Below are positions 29,400 to 64,000 of a stretch of DNA of 64,000 bases, in pieces. The notes below the pieces were generated by a model that saw only the letters and a program-made list of their open reading frames with translations, made no database searches and was not told the DNA's origin. Source of the stretch: Xanthostigma xanthostigma (lineage: Eukaryota; Arthropoda; Insecta; Raphidioptera; Raphidiidae); the NCBI GenBank assembly GCA_963575645.1, contig OY754469.1, positions 24,446,001 to 24,510,000 of the forward strand, given 5' to 3'. Both the position numbers and the translations under genes were made by a program. Positions within the stretch are counted from its first letter, which is position 1, and every line of letters begins with the position of its first letter.

Positions 29400-31450
29400 G
29401 GAAATGTTTATATATATATGTATATATTGTCAGGTCTTCCCCTTCGGGCTTTGGCCGGGACCTTAATTCAGGCTAGCTCCTTTTTAGCGGCGCTGGGGTG
29501 AGTTCGCGAGATTACTGCTCAAATTACAAAAAAACAAAAAAACGGTAGTGACGTGGCTATGGACCGAACTTACCAGGATTTTGGCTAGAATTGTTAACAT
29601 CAAGGACGAGCTGCTTTAAGCGGTGTTAAGCTCAAATTGAAATTCTATGGGCGCCTGACCAATCCTCTTGTTAGCACTGTTGACAGATGTTGGTCTCACC
29701 TGTCAAGAAACTGGAGTGGTTCGGATCCAATTAAACGCGAAATTTTAGTTTCAAAAAATTTAATTTTCTTTTTTTTTTTTTTTTTTTTAAATTAAAACAA
29801 GTATTGTGGTGAAATATTACTTGTGGTTGTACAAAATTGAAATTTTATAACAAAAAATGGCAAGATGAGTCATTGTGACTGTAACTACCTACTAGCGATA
29901 AAATTACTACAAAAACAAGCCTAAAAATAGCTAGCAATAATAATGATAAATGGTACACAAGTAAATTCACTATATTATAAACCTGAAAATTTTCAGCAAC
30001 TATAGGCAGAACGAACGCTACCATATAACTTAAATAGAAATAACAATTAAACTAAAATAGGTACAATTAAACTAAAATAGGTACAATAGTTATGGCGTTA
30101 GCAGGTACAGGACAGTGATCCAATTCGCAATAGATAAATTATCTTTTAAAAGTGAAAACAGTGAGCTGCAACAAAAATTTAGAACCAACAACTTCACTAA
30201 CATACAACACGATCTGAAATAACTTTATTACTAAAAGCTAGCCCTAACGATTGTACCTATACACACGTACACGACACAGCGCATTTTAATAATAATAAAA
30301 ACAGAATGAAATCACAGTTCCTATATTATAGGATCAAGAATACAAAAAGCGATAAACAAATTAAAATAGTTTTCACCGCGTTATGAATATTATTATTATT
30401 TTTTTTTTGTTTGCATTTAACATACGAACTACTAAAAACAGTCATTTGCTAGTTTAAGCAAGCTACAGCCGATGACCTCAGTGAACGTCACACTATGTAG
30501 ATTAATATTATTTGTAAGACGTTAATAGATGCAAATTTTTATAAACAATTAATAGTTAAAATCAAAATCAAAAGTACGCTAACGTGTGCACCACAACTTA
30601 CGCAAGATTAGAATCTCACAGACTAATTTGATTCACTGAACTTTTGTATTAACTCACTATGAAGTAAAATTGAAAACAAAATACCTGTAGGTAATTTTGC
30701 TCGTGCGGTAAGTAGGTAAGCTTTGCAGCTCAATCCGACTCCTTCCAGGTGAGACCACCAAAAGTCTGGATGTCCGACAAAGATGAAAGCACCAACCGGA
30801 ACTTCTTGAAATAAATATGTTGAAATCGATCCAGTAGATAAAGAAAAGTGATTGGCACACGTTGGCCACGAAGATACACTCACAAAACTTTAGAATTGCA
30901 AAGCAAAATTAAACATTTCGAGTAGGAACCGCAACACGTGCCCTTCAAATGACATCGCAATAATTTCCAGAAAATGGCGTTCAAATTAGACAAATGACTA
31001 CGCTTTAATTTTTAAGACGAATTATCAACGAGATCAAGCGTTATCAACTCACAATAATCAATCGATAGCGGTAAAAACTAAAAACTTTTACACGACACGG
31101 TAAACGGCACTTAGACGAAATTCGCTACTTTTTTTTATTCCGAAATTATATTCGGCTCGCAAGCGTGATGTTCACTCTCTCAAATTCACAGTCGCAGTCC
31201 TTTCGTTTTCGATTTTTTTTCTAAAAAACATCTTATCATACAAAAGCCCAAGCTAATGGACCGCATTCGCCACCTGTTCGGCACATTATCAACTATTAGC
31301 AATTATCGAATTATCATTACAGGATTCTGTAAATTATTTGACAAAACCAAAAGACAAGTTAGGTCATAGCGCGGTTTCAAAAAAATATAGATGTCCATAC
31401 AGGGTGTCAAAGAAAAAGTTACCGAAACGGAAAATTTAAAAAAATGAATT
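29400..31450. other. Unclassified 2-kb intron stretch
   Basis: It opens with an ATATGTATATATTG run and a GC-rich block (CAGGTCTTCCCCTTCGGGC). No domain or inverted end is recognisable. An 86-codon open frame on the minus strand (30623-30883) has no known motif. It may be an old element; I could not place it. Confidence 0.25.
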
Positions 31451-31510
31451 TCAAAAGGAGATTTAATTAAGAATATTCGGGGTTGGTCCTGGGGTCCTTC
31501 GGGGGGCAAA

Positions 31511-31522
31511 TTTGACCATATT

Positions 31523-31562
<40 letters not shown>

Positions 31563-31571
31563 AATATGGTC

Positions 31572-31664
<93 letters not shown>

Positions 31665-31669
31665 AAGTG
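31511..31669. repeat. TA-microsatellite palindrome and (AT)n run
   Basis: TTTGACCATATTACAAT and its exact complement bound a (TA)n core, making a perfect palindrome at 31511-31574. An (AT)n run follows to about 31669. Such sequences extrude cruciforms easily and are often unstable. Confidence 0.95.
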
Positions 31670-31719
31670 TGCGGGCAATAACTTTCGAAGGAGTTAATTA
31701 ATTTTAATGAAATTTGGAC

Positions 31720-31960
31720 CACATGTTGAAATCTATCACCGCACGAAGCCTATTTAAAATGGGCCCAATCGGGCCATTTTAAGGGTCGGTTTTAGGGGTT
31801 GAAAAATATTTTTGGGCCCAAAAATACCGAAAAATTTCTCCGAATCGTTTCAGAATTGACATTTAACCCTTTAGTAATGATCAAAATGTGCTACCAAAAT
31901 TTTATTAAAATCGGCCCGACAGGACCGGAATTAAAAATTTTATGAAAACGTTAGTTTGTA
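31720..31960 (+). repeat. Copy of the Helitron-internal GGGCCCAAAAAT repeat
   Basis: GGGCCCAAAAATACCGAAAA and ATCGGCCCGACAGGACCGG recur in reverse complement at 40306-40455 and 40612-40765, inside the nested Helitron. This copy lies outside any Helitron ends that I can see. The rest up to 32690 is featureless. Confidence 0.75.
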
Positions 31961-32697
31961 GATATGGATTTACTTAGTGAAGGATGAATTTAATTTGGTC
32001 AATTGATAGTAATATTGAAATTAAGAAAAAATATTATTTTAAGGGATGTATTAAGGGGTTAAAATTCTTATTTTGTTCAAAAACAAAAGAGTTAAGTTCA
32101 CATAATAAAGCCACACTGCCTGTGTAAGCAAATACACTATATTGTCGGCAGGGTTTCGCACTGCGACCCGAGTTTTTTTAATTTATTATTATTTATTAAA
32201 ATAATAATTTATAAATTAATATTAGAACTTGATAATTCTGATAGTTGGTGGTCCTAAAAAATAAAATTTCAACTCAAAAACGAATCTGCTTGCAGGTATA
32301 CAGCATATCATTTTCTATAAGCAAAGCTTTATTTTTTTTGCAAATTAGCGCCTACCACTTTTAAATCAATGGCTAAAAATAATTAAATAAAATATTGAAT
32401 CAAAACGACAATTGATACTAAACTATAATAGTACCTTTGAACTTTTCAAAATAGGTATGTAGTTGCATTATCATGTTAATTTAAGAAAATAATCGCATTA
32501 CCTATACCTAAAAAATACAAAGACTTCAATGCGTGTATAGAATGGAAACCCATATTCCTATAAAACGGTATAAATAATTGACTTGAAATGATGAGTTAAT
32601 AAAGCCAGCGTTAAAATCTGCTACTATTCAATAATTTGCAACTTTTTTAAAGTGCAATATGATCTACTAAGACTGTTCATCGTTAGTTGTATACCAG

Positions 32698-57174
<24,477 letters not shown>

Positions 57175-57313
57175 TGTCTATTTATTTAAATTATTTCAAA
57201 ATACATTCCTGAACAATTGATTTTTTAAAAATAATTTGAAATTTATGGTAAATTACGCTTATTATTTATTATTATTTATCGATATTAAATATTTATTACT
57301 TAATTTCCCAGTT

Positions 57314-59770
57314 TCAAAATAAACCATATTCCAATTGTTCTCCGACGGATAAACTACTAACAAAATGAATATTTTCCGCAACTTCCCAACACAACTTCGC
57401 TAGACCAGTTATTTCATCACCTTTCTTAGGATCAAAGTTGTAAACAAGCTGAAATATAAATATTTATTTAATCGATTATAATAAACAAATACATTAGACT
57501 AAGAATTAAAGAGAGTTGCATTTGCCTATTTTCCCCTAACAGTCAAGCCAATAATTTTGAGCCAAGTGGTTCAAAAGGACTCATACACCAGTAAATTTTT
57601 TTTAAATATATCTAGAGAGAAGGAATAACTAAAAAAATGCTACATTCAATATTTTATAAAACTTATTTCAAAATCTATTTCAGAATGTCGTCTTCATATG
57701 TATTATATTTTTAAAAATAATAAAATCTGGAAACCGAGCGCTTTGTCAAAAAAATCGATGGTAAAATTAGAAAAATGAACGAAAATTGTAATTATGTACT
57801 TTCAAAAATTCGTCATAATTAATCCATCCGTCCGAATCCGTATCTGCTTCATTAAATTTGGTTTTTCTCAAATCCTTTGCACTTTCGTCACCTAAACTTT
57901 CTAAAATAGCAGAAAAGTTTTGAATATTTAACATTCCATTTTGATTGTCGTCAAAGAGTAAAAACAGAGAATGTAGATTGGAAATTGTCAATTCATTCCA
58001 GCCTAGAAGAACATCTTTATTTTAGCATTTGTTTCGTAAAAAATATTATTTTAAAGAAACAAAAAGCCCGTCTGAACAAAAATAAGAGCAATTAAAAAGA
58101 AGAAAGCAAGTCGGAAAACCTCAATTCTCTTCTTAACTAGTTCTAAACATTAAAAATACGAATAAAACAAACAGAACTAGTATTGCTTATTCAGACTATA
58201 CGAAGCACTGAAATTAAAATATTCAAAATGAAAATCGATTAGGGGCGGCTTAAGGCTTATATTTTTACAATTTATATTAAATAAATAAAATGTAGTGTTC
58301 AATATAATATGTCGTACATTATTATTCATCATAACATTATGTTTTTGTGTACATATCGGAAACCTACAATGGTGACAATGGTGAACTAATTGAGGCTCGA
58401 TTTTACATTGCATTTCTACATAATTATTGCACTGAAATTCATCCCATAATTAAGCTAATTATAACATTCAGGAGCACAATTCAATAAGGTACATAAACAA
58501 AAACATAACCTTACTTTTATTCGGATTCAAAGGTTGAATGAAACAAGCAGAACTAGTAGATATACCTACTGTTCGTTTAGAAACGTACAGAACTTTGTCC
58601 AACTGAAAATGGGCAAAACTAGTTTTGCGCATTTTATAACACTCAATGCCCGTTTAAATGCAAGATTTCGGGTCTGGAAAATATGCGTTGATCAAAACTA
58701 GTTTTGCGCAATTATTTAGGTCATTGACCGAATTTGAGTATAGACCGTAACATATATATTATGTATATATATTTCGAATCCACTCATCAAGCGTTTTCAT
58801 TTATTTACCAACACAAATTGTCTTCGCGAATTTTTGCATATCGACAACATAGCCTCTAGCGCCCGCCATATGAAATTTTCCGTGACGTCATATATACCCA
58901 CTATTAGTCGTGCAGCTATGACAAATCTATCGATGCCTCATTTTTAAAAATCCATCAAGCCGTTTATTTGGAAATAAAAAACTTCAAATACATAGATACG
59001 TATTAACTTTTGGAAATTATAAACACTTTTGCTTGTCCACAGTCGTTTTGTTTTTAATATGTTTTCTGCGATTTCACCTCGTGGTATACATTCTAAAGAC
59101 GCATGCTAAATTTAAGGACAACGATCCAATAGTTCAGGCTCTAGGTGCGACCATAGACAGACAGACGACTGACTCTATTAGTATATTTGAAAAACTACTT
59201 TTTTGGATTCCGGGGACTTGATAAATGTAAAGTCACAAAATCGAATTTTTGCACGATCTCAAGACTTTCTTTAATATGTTCCGTATATTAAAAAATAACA
59301 AAAATATTACCAGGATATTTTGATATCACTTTCTGAATGCTCCATCGCTTACTTTTCTCTGCATTCGGATCTTTCGAACGACGTGTGTCCAGAAGATGAT
59401 TATAAAATTCCTGCACAAGCTTGTCATATTCTGTCGGTGGACCTTTCGAATAATTTTCATCCAATACTAGAGCATCTCCTAAAAAATAAATAAAAACGTG
59501 ATTCTGTCCATAGAAATATTTCCGCTATTTTTATATGTAATATGCGTGTCGACTAATTAAGACCAAAAGTTAATAAAAGCAACATAAATCAAAATGACTT
59601 AAAGTGAATGCGTTGAAAGACAGTTTTTAGCTAACAATTCAGTCTTTGAACAATATTACTATTATCAAACCTGTCGATGAAAAATCTTCTTGTCTATAAA
59701 AACAAATCGGCTGTCGTTTAATCGGATAATCAAAAAGACGTTTCATTAACGAATTTATTTTGTTGCCCAT
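57314..59770 (-). CDS. Small EF-hand calcium-binding protein, 201 residues
   Basis: Four minus-strand exons join in phase: 59770-59671, 59478-59311, 58002-57800 and 57448-57314. The start is MGNKINSLMKRLFDYPIKR, with Gly2, so N-myristoylation is possible though residue 6 is not the preferred Ser/Thr. The third exon holds two EF-hands: DDNQNGMLNIQN, with Asn in place of Glu at position 12, so probably weak, and DTDSDGWINYDE, canonical. The rest is helical (GPPTEYDKLVQEFYNHLLD and KLCWEVAENI). I do not recognise an orthologue. The stop is 139 bp from the stop of the phosphatase gene on the other strand. Both 3' UTRs must overlap or be very short: an AATAAA on the plus strand at about 57319 lies inside this gene's last exon. 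Confidence 0.85.
58420..59300. other. Second intron of the EF-hand gene
   Basis: AACTAGTTTTGCGCA occurs twice, at about 58617 and 58697, as a small direct repeat. A 62-codon open frame at 59033-59221 on the plus strand has no known motif. I see nothing else. Confidence 0.3.
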
Positions 59771-59876
59771 TTTTTCTGTTATTATTCTTCAATTGATGTT
59801 CAAAACAGAAAATTGACTTTCAGTAATTCTTTTTTTTTAACTTCTGGTTACTAAAGCTACTAAGACTAGAGGCTTA

Positions 59877-60464
59877 AGGCCCCTTCACACAATGCTGGAT
59901 TTCAAGCTCGCTTGCTTGCTTGAAGTCTTGCAGGCTGCCATGAATGGTATCCTGCTTGGTGGTTGGTAGGGAGCGCTGCTAGTTTCGCTTCACACGCAGC
60001 TTGCTTGTTTGCTCGCTGTTTTTCTAGGTTGACAGATATTTAAAATTTAAATATGGATGTAATGGTTATGCAAGAAATAATTCATCATAGACGAATTGCT
60101 ACTATTAATAATGATTGAAAAGCTTCGGGAGAGAAGAGAATAATCAAAACGAAAACTTATTTCTTGTAGAGTTCATTTACATTTTGATTTTACGACTGCT
60201 GGTCCCTTCGCTGTTCACTTGAAACTTTTTTCAAACAACACCATATTTAACGAATGTCAGACGATATCACGTGATAAAATACGACTCCATAATTGGTAAA
60301 ATTTTCAATTTAGCAGGCAACGCCGCTTAAAAAACAACACTGAACCTATCACCCAAATATAGCAAAATAGCGAGCAACGGACCAATCAGCGTAGCGTACA
60401 AAACTGCCTGCAAGACTTCAATCAAGCAAGCGAACTCGAAATCCAGCATCGTGTGAAGAGGCTT
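59877..60464. mobile_element. MITE, 588 bp, TTA target duplication
   Basis: Ends AGGCCCCTTCACACAATGC and GCATCGTGTGAAGAGGCTT are inverted, followed inwards by matched GCTTGCTTGAAGTCTTGCAG blocks. TTA flanks both sides (59874-59876, 60465-60467). No gene. It lies just upstream of the first exon of the EF-hand gene. Confidence 0.87.
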
Positions 60465-60469
60465 TTAAA

Positions 60470-60855
60470 GACGCGTTCCCATTATTTGACACAGTTACTC
60501 CTTTCTCAACGTAGATCCCCCCTAATAAATTTCAAAATTGATGACATTTCGCGTGACCAACGTCCCGACAAACCTTGAAAATTACACCCATGTTGATTTT
60601 TAGACTATTTACCTATTTTCACCCTCTGAAGGGGCTGTTTTTGAAAAAGCACGAAACACTGCATGTTTATTTATTTGTTGACAGGAGTAATCCTGCGCAT
60701 TTTCGAATTGATACATATGTCTTATGTGATTTCTCGATGACAGTTTTGAACCCCTGTTACAAACTATCTGTGTGCCAAATTTTATCCCAATCCGTCCAGT
60801 GGTGTGAGCTGTGCGTTAATAGACCAGTCAGTCAGATATACAGATGCTATTGCTG
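60470..60855 (-). mobile_element. Helitron fragment, relative of 55.1-55.6 kb
   Basis: CCCTCTGAAGGGGCTGTTTTT and GTGAGCTGTGCGTTAATAGA are the complement of the middle of the 55-kb Helitron. The 3' terminus is missing where it abuts the MITE. Confidence 0.75.
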
Positions 60856-61075
60856 ACAACATTCAATATAATATTGAAGCGCCTGTCTTTTTCTAAATAT
60901 ACCGATAACATAATATAGGTGCGCAGTTTTGAAGGATATATAAACGACAATAATCATTACCGTTAATAAATCTTATATTACATATTGATAAAAATATATT
61001 TTAGATTTTAGTTTTGTTTAATCAAAAGCTTTGCCAAGAATAAATCTACATATAGGGTAAAATGTATTTACTTAC

Positions 61076-61124
61076 CGGTGAAATGACAGGTCGACTTAAT
61101 TATTTCATGATTTCTTACATACAT
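61076..61124 (-). CDS. Candidate alternative first exon of the EF-hand gene
   Basis: From an ATG at 61124 the frame reads MYVRNHEIIKSTCHFTG and reaches a strong donor, CACCG|GTAAGT, after 61076. It ends in phase 1, so it can join the EF-hand exon at 59478 (DALVLDEN). Short, so it could be chance. Confidence 0.35.
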
Positions 61125-61394
61125 AGTACTATTTAACCATCTTTAAATATTCTTAAAAATCGTGAACAGTTCGAAATTTAAAAAAAAATATATTCATGCA
61201 TGGTAATTTGGCGGGAACCACTATTGTGGCAACCTGGCCGCCCTTCGAGTGAGCGGTAGATTTCATTTGTACCACAGTCCCGATGCTATTTTATATACCC
61301 CAGCCGCCTCAGGGTTGGAAATGCTTAATAAACGCACAACTAAACATAACTCTATAAGTTATTTTTAAAAAAATCTATTTTTTCGTGCTAAATA

Positions 61395-62345
61395 CTTGAA
61401 GTAAAAAATTGATTGTCTGTAAAGTCGGTTTACGGACGATAGTTTTACGTGATAACGTCATAAAGAAACATTGAACCATACTCGTAAAGTGTTGAAAAAC
61501 AACTTTTTTTATTTTTCACATTATACGTATACGTTTCCAAACATTTATTTTTACATATTTAAATAGTAAAATTAGAGTTCTAACTAACTGTGGAAACGGT
61601 TTTTAAATATAATGAACCGTTTTCAAAATACACGCAGTTTTAATAAACGGACGGTCGGGTGGTGTGGATTTTTCACTCCCTGTAACTATACATACGAGCG
61701 AACTGTGGCCGTCTTATTGGAAGTTTGTGTCTTGTGATCTTTAATAAATTAATTTTTGTAGCTGTCAATCTTGGGCCGATCGTGCTTCTCTATCGCTTAT
61801 ACTGCGCTCTCGCTTGCACGCACAGGGTCAGGCGGAACGTAACACATTTCGGAACGTGACACTTTTTCGTACATGCAGCCGGTGTTTCATCAATCTATAA
61901 AGGCCCCCATACACCTCGTTCTTTTTTGGCAGTTTTAACCGCACGGGCAAAACTGTACGGGTAAACACGAACAACGACCATATCCATACACTAGGCGTTG
62001 TTTCGTTCAGTTTTTCTGAAGTCGTTGCATCATCTGATCTGCTTTGATGGATCCTACAACGTTACAGAATCGAACAAAACCCGTCCTTTTTAACTGTGTC
62101 GTCACGCACACGGGCCGACTTGAACGCCACGTTTAAAACGGACGGTTTAAATCAAGCAGCAGCAGATATTTTTGAACGCCGGTAAGAAGGACGGTTTTTG
62201 GCCACACACCGACCGTTTTACCCGTACAGTTTTACCCGTGCGGTTAAAACTGCCAAAAAAGAACGAGGTGTATGGGGGCCTTAAGATTGGTGTTTCATCA
62301 ATTTATAAGACGTTATCACGTCAAAAAATAAATTTACGTTCAAAC
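61395..62345 (+). repeat. Family A copy interrupted by a MITE
   Basis: GTCGGTTTACGGACGATAG matches the complement of 19550-19600. CACGCACAGGGTCAGGCGG and TAAGACGTTATCACGTC match 2040-2180. The stretch 61901-62281 is foreign to the family. Confidence 0.8.
61901..62281. mobile_element. MITE, 381 bp, TAA target duplication, inserted in family A
   Basis: Ends AGGCCCCCATACACCTCG and CGAGGTGTATGGGGGCCT are perfect inverted copies for about 60 bp (further in, GGTTAAAACTGCC). TAA flanks both sides. The uninterrupted target, CAATTTATAAGATTGG, is at about 2139 in the window. PIF/Harbinger type. Confidence 0.93.
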
Positions 62346-62376
62346 TTAATGCTTTATCTCTTATTAGCTACAATTA

Positions 62377-62821
62377 AGGCCGCTGCACACGCGGCTAAAA
62401 ACTCTGCTAGATTTGCCTACTAGTTTTCTAGCGCGGGTTTTCTTGATTGCTGTTAAGTGCTCGCTTCACACGAGACTATTTTTCAAGCTTGATTTGTAGA
62501 TAGATCTGGTGCGCGCGCAGTGACAGTTGGAATATAAACACAGAGCAAAGCATCTCTGTTGTCTGACTCTGAACATAATGCAAAACCATGTTGATTTGTG
62601 GGTGTTTGTTCAAGTGCCCACGTGACAAGATACTGCTTCCTGATTGGTTCTTGCTCAAAACTAGCAGCAAATTTCGCAGGGAAAATAGCCCTTGTTCTAT
62701 TTTTAAAACCTATCTTGTGAGCTAGCAGGCCAGCCCGCAGTGACGTCATTTCTAGCTTCGTAACCAGCCTACCGGCTAGCAGAACTCCTAGCAGCATTTC
62801 TAGCCTCGTGTGCAGCGGCCT
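62377..62821. mobile_element. MITE, 445 bp, TTA target duplication
   Basis: Ends AGGCCGCTGCACACGCGG and CTCGTGTGCAGCGGCCT are inverted; TTA flanks both sides (62374-62376, 62822-62824). Further in, CTAGCAGAGTTT-type sequences are weakly paired. No transposase. Confidence 0.87.
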
Positions 62822-63011
62822 TTATGCTTACCTAAATACTTCAACTAAACAATGTATAGGAATGATCAGTTATCTCTTTGTAATGCTTATTATTCGGTCG
62901 TAATTTTTAAAAGTAACAGTTGCAGGCAGTTTTTACTTTATGTCAATATAATATAATAGTTAAATGCGTTTGAAGTCATTGTTCCCAAAAATAGAATATA
63001 AATAGTACTAC

Positions 63012-63138
63012 CTGCATATACTTTACGACTTTCTACCGGATCTAGAAGTCTGCTTATTGCTATTCTGCCGTGAGAGATATCTCGTAGCGCAAAGCAAACT
63101 ATACTAAAGATTCTCTTCTCTTTGTCTGTTACGCTCAT
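63012..63138 (-). CDS. Candidate first exon of the EF-hand gene or of a gene off the window
   Basis: From ATG at 63138 the frame reads MSVTDKEKRIFSIVCFALRD and then RIAISRLLDPVESRKVYAG, to a donor GCAG|GTAGTA after 63012. Composition and codon use look coding. It leaves phase 1 and can join the EF-hand exon at 59478. An upstream in-frame ATG at 63177 is possible. No domain is recognised. Confidence 0.5.
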
Positions 63139-63299
63139 ATTACACGATAAACAACAGAATGTATCAGATTGTTTCAAAAGATTTTGCTTTGAATTAAAGC
63201 TTCACTTATGATAGCAGCAATACTACTTACACATAATTAGATCATGCCTGTGTATTTTACAATAGCACAAAAGTAAAACTGGTATCATTGTAAAACAAA

Positions 63300-63870
63300 A
63301 CAAATAAAAAAATTTGAAAAAAGTTTGACCCTGCAGGCCATTCTTGAAACTTCCCGCTCTTTTCGAGTTCAAAACGCACAAAAAGATGTAAAATATAACG
63401 AGAAGTTAATTTGTTTAGCTCTACGAGCTCAAAAAAAAAACACTTTCTTACGAATTTTTCGTTCACGATATCTCGTGAACAAAAGAACCGATTTTGATGC
63501 GGTTTGCGGAAATCGACGTAGTTTGTTAAGACGAAGAGCTGATTAGATTTTGGAATTCATCGGTTTAGTAGTTTAGAAAATATTCCAGAATAATAAATTT
63601 CAAAAAATGTTTGAAACTTGTATTTTTGAGATTTCTCAAAATTTATTGGGCCGAATTATTCCAAATTTTCAGAAAAGCTGCAAGGTCACGTCAGATGCTG
63701 CAAACCGCGTTTCAATCGGACACTCCGTTCAAAAGTTATAAGAGGTTTACATACGTACATACACACACACATACAAGCCCTACGGACATCATCACCAAAA
63801 TAGTCAGAATAGCTTCCTAGGACCTCAAAACGTCGAGACCTAGCAAAAACTCGATTTTCAGAAAAAAGTA
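63300..63870 (-). repeat. Relative of the 48.1-48.9 kb repeat
   Basis: GTTTGACCCTGCAGGCCATT, CACGATATCTCGTGAAC and CGTTTCAATCGGACACTCCG are complements of blocks at 48.1-48.9 kb. One internal unit here against three there. From 63870 to the end I see nothing. Confidence 0.8.
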
Positions 63871-64000
63871 AGGGATTATTCTCAGAAAATAAATAGATCA
63901 TTCACCAAATTTCATAATAAAAGATTTGATCTGATCTTTATTTCCCGGTATCGATTATGTTTTGCACATAAGATAACATATTCCACAGAAAAAATCCAAA

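Noticed and set aside
29400-31450. Possible long terminal repeat or other element end at TGTCAGGTCT
   Set aside because: No matching second end, no flanking duplication and no coding part; left as unclassified.
31463-31697. Open frames of alternating Tyr and Ile
   Set aside because: They are the TA microsatellite.
57314-59770. The EF-hand protein as a calcineurin-B-like regulatory subunit of the neighbouring phosphatase
   Set aside because: Only the MGN start, the EF-hands and adjacency suggest it. It has two rather than four EF-hands and the phosphatase shows no calcineurin-type B-binding helix that I could recognise.

Overview
The window is AT-rich, intron-rich eukaryotic DNA that looks like an insect genome, most likely a moth or butterfly. 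The main lineage clue is a set of Helitron ends of the lepidopteran kind: a 5' end close to TCCATACTAATATTATAAA and a 3' end close to CCGCGGGTAACGACTAG. There are five protein-coding loci, and mobile DNA fills most introns and gaps. I saw no rRNA gene, no intact tRNA gene and no CRISPR array.

Layout. (1) 1-2500 is a nest of inverted repeats. (2) 2895-6488 (+) is a BTB/BACK gene of the insect serine-enriched protein (gprs) type; its last exon has one in-frame TGA followed by 353 more open codons. (3) 7395-12092 (+) is a complete five-exon ZCCHC4-type rRNA m6A methyltransferase; its last intron holds a minisatellite-bearing foldback element and a shrunken Helitron. (4) 12520-13255 is a LINE 3' end. 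(5) 13451-21987 (+) is a four-exon gene for a 13-finger C2H2 protein, with introns full of MITEs and large snapback palindromes. (6) 23154-24488 and 32698-57174 (+) are two exon clusters that join in phase. Together they would encode a Nudix-like N-terminus, an EF-hand and a complete PPP-family Ser/Thr phosphatase. (7) 57314-59770 (-) is a small EF-hand gene that ends 139 bp from the phosphatase stop, tail to tail. Two more in-phase candidate first exons lie at 61.1 and 63.1 kb. (8) 59.8-64 kb is mostly MITEs and other repeats.

Mobile DNA. Several insertions can be dated relative to each other because an uninterrupted copy of the target lies elsewhere in the window. The best case is 38.9-41.74 kb: an interspersed repeat interrupted by a foldback element, itself interrupted by a Helitron. 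Other elements include two hAT MITEs with perfect 8-bp target duplications, at least six elements with TTA or TAA duplications of the PIF/Harbinger kind (one with a MADF-domain remnant), a Tc1/mariner-superfamily element with roughly 200-bp terminal repeats, and many long foldbacks. None of the five loci looks like a cooperating operon. The phosphatase and its EF-hand neighbour could share calcium signalling, but that is only an inference from position.

All exon boundaries were read by eye from GT-AG sites, reading phase and protein sense. Repeat edges without a stated target duplication are approximate, to within about 10-30 bp.
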